DNA of 64,000 nucleotides from Nocardioides sp. S-1144. Lineage in GTDB: Bacteria; Actinomycetota; Actinomycetes; Propionibacteriales; Nocardioidaceae. The stretch covers positions 1,674,001 to 1,738,000 of the forward strand of contig NZ_CP040695.2 in NCBI RefSeq assembly GCF_005954645.2, read 5' to 3'. Positions 58,492 to 64,000 of this stretch are shown here, one piece after another; positions within the stretch are counted from its first letter, which is position 1, and the number at the start of each line of letters is the position of its first letter. Both the position numbers and the translations under genes were made by a program. The notes beneath the pieces are model-generated. The model was not told the origin of the DNA. It did no database searches and saw only the letters and a list, made by a program, of their open reading frames with translations.

Positions 58492-59378
58492 CCGCCGGCT
58501 GGCGGCTCCGTGAGGGAGACGCGATCACCTCCGAGCTGACCGCCATGCGGCTGCTCGGGGGTGGGTCGGCCTACGAGGCCTACCTCGCCTTCGACGAGAT
58601 CACCCTCGCCCCGGTCGTGGTGAAGATCGTCCGTCCCGACCAGGTCGAGGACCCGAGCAGCCTGCGCGGCCTCGACCGGGAGGTCCGGGCCCTGGCCCGG
58701 GCCAACCACCCGGTCGTCGTCCGCGGGCTGCGGCACCAGCTCGACGGCGACCGGCCGCACGTCGTCCTGGAGAACATCGACGGCCCGCGGCTCTCGAGCC
58801 TGATCCGGCGCACCGGCCGGCTCTCCGAGCAGCAGTACCTGCCGCTGGCGATCGACCTGGCCTCGGCGCTGCACTACTTCCGCCACGTCGACGTGTGCCA
58901 CCTCGACATCAAGCCCAGCAACGTGATCATGGGCGCCCCGGCGCGGCTGATCGACCTCTCGGTCGCGCGGCCGGGGGAGCGGGCGGCGCGGCTGGAGGTG
59001 CCCATCGGCACCGACTTCTACATGGCGCCCGAGCAGTGCCTGCCCGGCGACGGGCCCGGAGCGCGCGGGCTGCCCGGCCACGCCAGCGACGTCTGGGGGC
59101 TCGGGGCCACCCTGTTCCACGCGGTGGCCGGCTACCGGCCCTTCGACGAGGGCGACGCCGACGCCGCCGACCCCGGCGTCCGGTTCCCGCAGCTCGTCGA
59201 CGAGCCCTACACGCTGCCCGCCGGCGTCCCGGCGGCCGTGGCCGAGGTGCTCCACGCCACGCTCCAGCCCGACCCGGCCGACCGTCCCGAGCCGCGCGAC
59301 GTCGCCGACGCGCTCGAGCCCGTGCTCGCCGCCCAGCCGGCGGCCCGGCTCACCTTCAAGGTCAACGGCGGCCGCTGA
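58488..59378 (+). CDS. atypical Ser/Thr protein kinase (DFG changed to DLS)
   Basis: 296 residues, soluble, from a TTG that overlaps the upstream stop. The kinase fold is complete: degenerate glycine loop LLGGGSAYEAY, VVVKIV lysine, HLDIKPSN catalytic loop (Arg of HRD lost), LIDLSVAR where DFG is expected, APEQ and SDVWGLGATLFH. Asp in HLD and Lys/Asn remain, and the first Asp of the DFG-equivalent remains, so some activity is possible. It lacks a membrane helix. Coupled to the secreted low-complexity protein. Confidence 0.88.
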   Translation: MTAGWRLREGDAITSELTAMRLLGGGSAYEAYLAFDEITLAPVVVKIVRPDQVEDPSSLRGLDREVRALARANHPVVVRGLRHQLDGDRPHVVLENIDGPRLSSLIRRTGRLSEQQYLPLAIDLASALHYFRHVDVCHLDIKPSNVIMGAPARLIDLSVARPGERAARLEVPIGTDFYMAPEQCLPGDGPGARGLPGHASDVWGLGATLFHAVAGYRPFDEGDADAADPGVRFPQLVDEPYTLPAGVPAAVAEVLHATLQPDPADRPEPRDVADALEPVLAAQPAARLTFKVNGGR

Positions 59379-59424
59379 CGTCGCCGGCGGCCGCCCGCCG
59401 ACGACCCGCACGACCCGCACGACC

Positions 59425-59462
59425 CGCCCGGCCCGACTCCTGCTCGGGCCGGGCGTCGTCGT
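59425..59462. terminator. bidirectional terminator
   Basis: 12-bp arms CGCCCGGCCCGA and TCGGGCCGGGCG around CTCCTGC, between the convergent kinase and response-regulator genes. A 9-bp CACGACCCG repeat lies just before it. Confidence 0.7.
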
Positions 59463-59481
59463 CCCCGGACCGGGTGGCGAC

Positions 59482-60159
59482 TCATGCGTTGAAGCGGTAG
59501 CCCATCCCACGCACCGTCGTGATGGTCTGGGGACCGAACTTCCGGCGCAGGTAGCCGACGTAGACGTCGACCACGTTGGACCCGGGGTCGAAGTCGAGGC
59601 CCCACACGTGGTCGAGGAGCTGCTCGCGCGAGAGCACGTTGCCGGCGTTGAGCATGAACGTCTCGGCGAGGGTGAACTCGCGTGCCGACAGGTCGACGTC
59701 GCGCCCGTCGGTGGTGGCCCGGCGGGTGCGCAGGTCGAGCCGGACGCCGCCGGCCTCGAGGACCTCGCGGACGCCGGCCCCGCCGCCCTCCCCGGCGCCG
59801 TGCTGGCGCAGACGGAGCCGGATCCGGGCGAGCAGCTCGGCGAAGCGGAACGGCTTGGGCATGTAGTCGTCGGCGCCTCCCTCCAGCGCGAGCACGGTGT
59901 CGCTCACCGAGTCGCGGGCGGTGAGCACGATGACCGGGATGCGGGAGCCCTGCGCCCGCAGCTGCTCGAGGACGTCGAAGCCGTCGATGCCCGGCAGCCC
60001 GATGTCGAGCACGACCAGGTCGTGGGCGCCGCTGAGCACCTCGTCGAGCCCGGTGGGCCCGTCGGTGGCGATCGTGGCGACGTGGCCCTCCGAGCGCAGA
60101 CCCTTGGCGACGAACGACGCGATCCGCGCCTCGTCCTCCACGATGAGGATGCGGGCCAT
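59482..60159 (-). CDS. OmpR-family response regulator
   Basis: 225 residues. Receiver domain ILIVEDEARIASFV, phospho-acceptor Asp in LVVLDIGLPGIDG, Lys in MPKPFRF. The C-terminal winged helix includes LSAREFTLAETFMLNAGNVL and NVVDVYVGYLRRKFG. Partner of the sensor kinase with which it overlaps (ATGA). Likely binds the 11-bp-phased repeats at 57985 and 62200 (inference). Confidence 0.95.
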   Translation of the reverse strand: MARILIVEDEARIASFVAKGLRSEGHVATIATDGPTGLDEVLSGAHDLVVLDIGLPGIDGFDVLEQLRAQGSRIPVIVLTARDSVSDTVLALEGGADDYMPKPFRFAELLARIRLRLRQHGAGEGGGAGVREVLEAGGVRLDLRTRRATTDGRDVDLSAREFTLAETFMLNAGNVLSREQLLDHVWGLDFDPGSNVVDVYVGYLRRKFGPQTITTVRGMGYRFNA

Positions 60160-61577
60160 CAGGTCTCCTGCCGGGTCGGGACGTCGTCGGGTGGGCCGGA
60201 GCCGTGGGTCCGGGGCAGCTGCGGGGGCGGGGGCGCCTGGGGCACCGAGAACACGAACCGGGCCCCGCCGTCGTACTCGGCGTCCAGCCACGCGTCGCCG
60301 CCGTGGGCGCGGGCGATGGCGGTGACGATGGCCAGCCCCAGCCCGAAGCCGTCGGTGGTGGTGTCGTGGCCGCGACCGAACCGCTCGAAGATCCGTTCCC
60401 GGTCCTCGGGCGCCACCCCGACGCCGGTGTCGCGGACCCAGAAGAGGACCGAGCCCGAGTCGAGCGCCGAGCCGAGCGCGACGACGTCGCCGGGGACGGT
60501 GTGCTTGACGGCGTTGTGGGCGAGCTGGAGCAGGGCCTGGGTGATCCGCTGCGGGTCGGCCGACACGGTGGCGCCGGCGGTGCCGTCGACCGACCAGGCC
60601 CGCTCGCCCAGCCCGGCGGCCTTCGCGGCGGCCGCGTCGGTCAGCGCGGCGGCGTCGACCGGGGAGAGCTTGAGGAACCCGGGCCGGTCGGTCTTGGCCA
60701 GCAGGATCAGGTCGTCGACCAGGCGCCGCATCCGGTCGATCTCGTCGAGGAGCAGGTCGCGGGTCTCGGCGACCTCCCGGGGGTCGTCGCTGTCGAGCAG
60801 CTCGAGGTGGCCCTGGAGGATCGTCAGCGGCGTCCGCAGCTCGTGGCCGGCGTCGTCGAGGAGCTGTCGCTGGCCGAGGAACGCCGACTCGAGCCGGTCG
60901 AGCATGCCGTTGATGGTGCGGGTCAGCGCGGTGATGTCGTCGTTGCCGGTGACCGGGAGCCGCCGCGACAGGTCGGTCTCGGTGATCTCCTCGGCGGTGT
61001 CGCGCACCACGCGCAGCGGGGCCAGTGCCCGCCCGGCCTGCCAGAAGGCGATCGCGATGATGAGGAACAGCGAGAGGGTGCTGACGATCGCGTAGGTGCG
61101 CATCGTGCCGCGGATCTCGTCGCGGTCCTCCTCGAGGAAGTTGATGACGACGAGCGCGCCGGCCTCGCCGTCGATCAGCACGGTCTGCGAGGACAGCAGC
61201 ACCTCGCCGACGTCGGTGGAGATCCGCGTGGAGCCGTCGGAGTCCAGCAGCGGCTCGACCGCGTCGAGGAAGACCTGCTGCTCGAACAGGTCGTTGGCGG
61301 CGTTCGGGGTCGGGATGAACTCCCGCTCGCCCACCCGGCCGTAGAGGAGCTCGTCGTCGTCGGGCACGTTGCGGGCCAGGAACGTCGACAGCAGCGGCAC
61401 CGCGCCGTTCCACGTCTCGGTGGTGGCCAGGTTCTCGAACTCCTGGAACTCCTGGTCGACCTCGTTGATGGTGTTGGCCTCGAGGCGCTGCATCTCGATG
61501 ACGTACACGATCAGCCCGGACCCGCCGAGGGCGGAGGCCACGAGCAGGGCGACGGCGGCGGTGATGCGCAGGCGCAC
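60159..61577 (-). CDS. membrane sensor histidine kinase
   Basis: 472 residues. Two membrane helices (about 5-27 and 160-180) enclose an extracellular sensor of ~130 residues. Then HAMP (LRVVRDTAEEITETDLSRRL), the phospho-His in DDAGHELRTPLTIL, and the ATPase boxes QLAHNAVKHT, VRDTGVGV and GFGLGLAI. All catalytic parts are present. The GTG at 61577 is 50 bases after the Asp-rich protein, so the three genes form an operon. The signal is unknown. Confidence 0.94.
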   Translation of the reverse strand: MRLRITAAVALLVASALGGSGLIVYVIEMQRLEANTINEVDQEFQEFENLATTETWNGAVPLLSTFLARNVPDDDELLYGRVGEREFIPTPNAANDLFEQQVFLDAVEPLLDSDGSTRISTDVGEVLLSSQTVLIDGEAGALVVINFLEEDRDEIRGTMRTYAIVSTLSLFLIIAIAFWQAGRALAPLRVVRDTAEEITETDLSRRLPVTGNDDITALTRTINGMLDRLESAFLGQRQLLDDAGHELRTPLTILQGHLELLDSDDPREVAETRDLLLDEIDRMRRLVDDLILLAKTDRPGFLKLSPVDAAALTDAAAAKAAGLGERAWSVDGTAGATVSADPQRITQALLQLAHNAVKHTVPGDVVALGSALDSGSVLFWVRDTGVGVAPEDRERIFERFGRGHDTTTDGFGLGLAIVTAIARAHGGDAWLDAEYDGGARFVFSVPQAPPPPQLPRTHGSGPPDDVPTRQET

Positions 61578-61627
61578 CGAGGCGCCCGGCCGTCGTGGCC
61601 GGGCGCCGGTGGTGGCGGTCGAGGTGG

Positions 61628-62176
61628 TCAGTCGTCGTCCTGGTCGTCGTCGCGGTCGTCGTCCCGGTCGTCGTCGTCGCCGTCGCCGTCGTCGTCGCCG
61701 TCGCGGGTGCGGTCGTCATCGTCGCGCGTCCGGTCGTCGTCGCCCTGGGCGGCCTGCCCGGACGGCGCCGCCGGGGCCGGCTGCGCGTCGTCGCGGGGTG
61801 GGCGGGCCTCGCGGGTGCGGGTCCGCGCGTCGTCCCCACCGGCACCGTCGTCGCCACCGTCGTCGCCACCGCCGGCGTAGGTGTCGTCGTCGTCCTCGTC
61901 GTCGTCGTCGGTGTCGTCGTCCTCCGGCACCGCCTCGGGACGCGGCGGCACCACGGTGGGCTCGTCGGAACGGGCGTCGCGGGAGGGGCGCTCGGACGGC
62001 GTCGGGTCGCCGCCGGAGTCGCCGCCGGAGTCACCGCCGGAGTCGCTGCGGTCGATCACGATCGTGTCGCGGTCGTCGGGCTGGGCGACGCCGGAGGCGA
62101 TCAGGGATCCGACGACGTAGCCGCCGACCGGGAGCACGACGACCAGCGCGACCACGATCTTCCACAGCGGGCTCAT
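61628..62176 (-). CDS. membrane-anchored Asp-rich low-complexity protein
   Basis: 182 residues from the ATG at 62176: one N-terminal helix (IVVALVVVLPVGGYVVG), then an outside part rich in Asp, Gly, Thr, Arg and Pro, ending in long Asp runs (RDDDRDDDQDDD). It is probably disordered and strongly acidic, so it might bind cations. First gene of the sensor/regulator operon and preceded by regulatory copy B. The composition mirrors the secreted protein at 58078. Confidence 0.75.
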   Translation of the reverse strand: MSPLWKIVVALVVVLPVGGYVVGSLIASGVAQPDDRDTIVIDRSDSGGDSGGDSGGDPTPSERPSRDARSDEPTVVPPRPEAVPEDDDTDDDDEDDDDTYAGGGDDGGDDGAGGDDARTRTREARPPRDDAQPAPAAPSGQAAQGDDDRTRDDDDRTRDGDDDGDGDDDDRDDDRDDDQDDD

Positions 62177-62199
62177 GAGGGTCACGCTGCCCCGCGCGG

Positions 62200-62238
62200 G
62201 TGGGGTCCGCGTGAGACGACCATGAGAGGTCTCTCATG
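62200..62238 (-). promoter_or_regulatory. shared response-regulator-type element, copy B
   Basis: On the minus strand TGAGAGACCTCTCAT is followed by CTCAC and CCCAC at 11-bp steps (plus-strand ATGAG 62222, GTGAG 62211, GTGGG 62200). The core is part of an 18-bp palindrome (CATGAGAG-GT-CTCTCATG, 62221-62238). It stands 24 bases before the Asp-rich gene and 67 before the divergent acyl-CoA synthetase. Confidence 0.7.
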
Positions 62239-62304
62239 GACCAGCCTGCCGGCAACGTCGGGCTCACTACAGTGACGAGGGTCACCGATGCTCCAGGAGG
62301 GCCC

Positions 62305-63867
62305 ATGTTCGTCCCGCTCACCGTCCGTGACTTCCTCGACCGCGCCGTGCAGGTCTACGGCGACCGGGTCGGCGCCGTCGACGAGCCCGACCAGCCGGCG
62401 CCGTCGCTGGGCGAGGTCACCTACGCCGAGATCGGCGACCTCGCGAGGCGCCAGGCCGCCCGCCTCGACGAGCTCGGCATCGGCGTGGGGGAGCGGGTCG
62501 CGGTCGTCAGCCACAACAGCGCGCGGCTCCTGACGTCGTTCTTCGGCGTGGCCGGGTCGGGCCGGGTGCTGGTGCCGGTGAACTTCCGGCTCCGCCCCGA
62601 CGAGGTGCGCTACATCATCGAGCACTCCGGGGCCCGGGTCGTCTACCTCGACCCCGAGCTCGACGAGGCCCTGGCCGACGTCACCGCCGAGCACCGCTTC
62701 GTGCTCGGTGACGACGCCGACCTCTACGGCCCGGCCGGCGTCGAGCCCACGCCGTGGGAGCCCGACGAGGGCGCCACCGCGTGCATCAACTACACCTCCG
62801 GCACCACCGCCCGTCCCAAGGGCGTGCAGATCACCCACCGCAACATCTGGGTCAACGCCGTCACGTTCGCGATGCACACCACGGTCAGCGACCGCGACGT
62901 CTACCTGCACACCCTGCCGATGTTCCACGCCAACGGCTGGGGCATGCCGTTCGCGATGACCGGCCTCGGGGTGAAGCAGGTCGTGCTGCGCAAGATCGAC
63001 GGCGCGGAGATCCTGCGCCGGGTGCGCGACCACGGGGTGACGGTGATGTGTGCCGCGCCGGCGGTGGCGGCCGCCGTCCTCGAGGCCGCGCAGACGTGGG
63101 AGGGCGAGATCCCCGGTCGCGACCGGGTGCGGATCATCATGGCGGGCGCCCCGCCGCCGACGAGGACCGTGGCGCGGGTCGAGGCCGAGCTGGGCTGGGA
63201 GTTCATCCAGATCTACGGCCTCACCGAGACCTCGCCGCTGCTCACCATCAACCGCAGCCGCGCCGAGTGGGACGACCTGCCCGCCGAGGAGCGGGCCACG
63301 CTGCTCACCCGGGCCGGGGCGCCCGCGCTCGGCGTCCGGCTCAGCGTGAGCGAGCCCGACGAGGACGGCGGCCCCTCCGGTGAGCTGCTGGCCCGGTCGA
63401 ACGTCGTCCTCGAGGGCTACTGGGAGCAGCCCGAGGAGTCCGCGACGGCCCTTGCCGGGGGGTGGTTCCACACCGGCGACGGCGCCTCGATCGGCGACGA
63501 CGGCTACGTGACGATCCAGGACCGCAAGAAGGACGTCATCATCACCGGCGGCGAGAACGTGTCCTCGATCGAGGTGGAGGACGTGCTCTTCTCGCACCCG
63601 GCGGTGGAGGAGGTCGCGGTGATCGGCGTCCCGAGCGAGAAGTGGGGCGAGACGATCAAGGCGCTCGTCGTCCTCGCCGACGGCGAGCAGCCGGGTCCCG
63701 AGAAGGAGGCCGAGCTGATCGCCTGGTGCAAGGAGCGCGCGGCCGGCTACAAGGCGCCGACCTCGATCGAGTTCCGCGACGAGCTGGCCCGCACGGCCAC
63801 CGGGAAGCTGCAGAAGTTCAAGCTCCGCGCGCCGTACTGGGAGGGCCGCGAGCGCCAGGTGAACTGA
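62305..63867 (+). CDS. acyl-CoA synthetase (AMP-binding, long/medium chain type)
   Basis: 520 residues from the ATG at 62305, which has AGGAGG at the right distance. Motifs: NYTSGTTARPKGVQ, PMFHANGWGMP, IYGLTETSPL, QDRKKDVIITGGENVSSIEV and the lysine motif RTATGKLQKFKLR. Close in type to actinobacterial fatty-acyl-CoA synthetases. Divergent from the two-component operon and sharing the region of copy B, so it may be co-regulated. Confidence 0.94.
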   Translation: MFVPLTVRDFLDRAVQVYGDRVGAVDEPDQPAPSLGEVTYAEIGDLARRQAARLDELGIGVGERVAVVSHNSARLLTSFFGVAGSGRVLVPVNFRLRPDEVRYIIEHSGARVVYLDPELDEALADVTAEHRFVLGDDADLYGPAGVEPTPWEPDEGATACINYTSGTTARPKGVQITHRNIWVNAVTFAMHTTVSDRDVYLHTLPMFHANGWGMPFAMTGLGVKQVVLRKIDGAEILRRVRDHGVTVMCAAPAVAAAVLEAAQTWEGEIPGRDRVRIIMAGAPPPTRTVARVEAELGWEFIQIYGLTETSPLLTINRSRAEWDDLPAEERATLLTRAGAPALGVRLSVSEPDEDGGPSGELLARSNVVLEGYWEQPEESATALAGGWFHTGDGASIGDDGYVTIQDRKKDVIITGGENVSSIEVEDVLFSHPAVEEVAVIGVPSEKWGETIKALVVLADGEQPGPEKEAELIAWCKERAAGYKAPTSIEFRDELARTATGKLQKFKLRAPYWEGRERQVN

Positions 63868-63901
63868 GACCGGCCGCCGCGGTCCCGTCCCCGCGCGCGG
63901 G

Positions 63902-64000
63902 TCAGTGCTTCGGCGGGGTCTGCCCGTACGGCGGCGGTGCCTGCTGCCCGTACGGCGGCGGTGCCTGCTGCCCGTAGGGCGGCGGGCCGGGCTGCTGGGG
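63902..64000 (-). CDS. C-terminal end of a Pro/Gln/Tyr-rich protein (partial)
   Basis: 32 codons before the stop at 63902 can be read: repeats of PPPYGQQA and the end TPPKH. Such tails belong to small actinobacterial membrane proteins with a disordered cytoplasmic end, but the rest lies beyond the window. Convergent with the acyl-CoA synthetase. Confidence 0.6.
   Translation of the reverse strand, partial: PQQPGPPPYGQQAPPPYGQQAPPPYGQTPPKH

Overview
This 64 kb window is a high-GC actinobacterial chromosome segment. GTG starts are common, several promoters are leaderless with a TANNNT -10 box, and the rRNA operon together with the gene order around the fatty-acid cluster fits Propionibacteriales, most likely Nocardioidaceae (Nocardioides-like). 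The rRNA genes run 16S-23S-5S at 36349-41799, with no tRNA in the spacer.

Layout. 1-13.8 kb holds mostly housekeeping genes: an alcohol dehydrogenase tail, an SDR, an amidase, a TetR regulator facing a collapsed desaturase/reductase locus, glyQS, dusB, a secreted SH3-type protein, dgt and dnaG. 14.4-25.3 kb begins at tRNA-Asn and is accessory in character. It holds small secreted or membrane proteins, an S41 peptidase with a divergent winged-helix regulator, VanZ, a YciI-type protein, an ABC exporter with its own XRE regulator, gene remnants and a 36-base poly-C tract. 25.4-30.6 kb carries nhaA, a VOC protein, a PIG-L deacetylase, an LCP cell-wall ligase and a metallo-beta-lactamase-fold protein.

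30.65-31.54 kb is the most unusual stretch. A CAU tRNA gene is cut in two inside its anticodon loop by an island of about 816 bp. The loop sequence CTCATAA is present at both ends. The island carries two small protein genes and a complete CAU tRNA gene on the opposite strand, which could replace the broken one.

31.6-35.9 kb has an Hpt protein, a Ser/Thr kinase, tyrS and an FMN-dependent hydroxy-acid oxidase, followed by the rrn operon. 41.9-57.3 kb contains a TPR-like protein, DUF3145, and a FAS-II cluster read on the minus strand (PucR/FasR-type regulator, fabD, fabH, acpP, fabF, accD), then aceE, DUF3052, an acyl-CoA synthetase and ahpE. This order matches the Rv2238c-Rv2247 neighbourhood of Mycobacterium tuberculosis (from memory), joining pyruvate oxidation, malonyl-CoA supply and fatty-acid elongation. 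FabD here has an extra C-terminal biotinyl/lipoyl-like domain that lacks the modified lysine motif.

57.9-62.3 kb looks like one signalling module. A secreted Asp/Thr/Arg-rich protein and an atypical kinase (DLS in place of DFG) converge on an operon of a membrane-anchored Asp-rich protein, a sensor kinase and an OmpR-type regulator. Both operons carry the same promoter element: a 15-bp identical core followed by CTCAC-like repeats at 11-bp spacing. The window ends with a second acyl-CoA synthetase and the end of a Pro/Gln/Tyr-rich protein gene.
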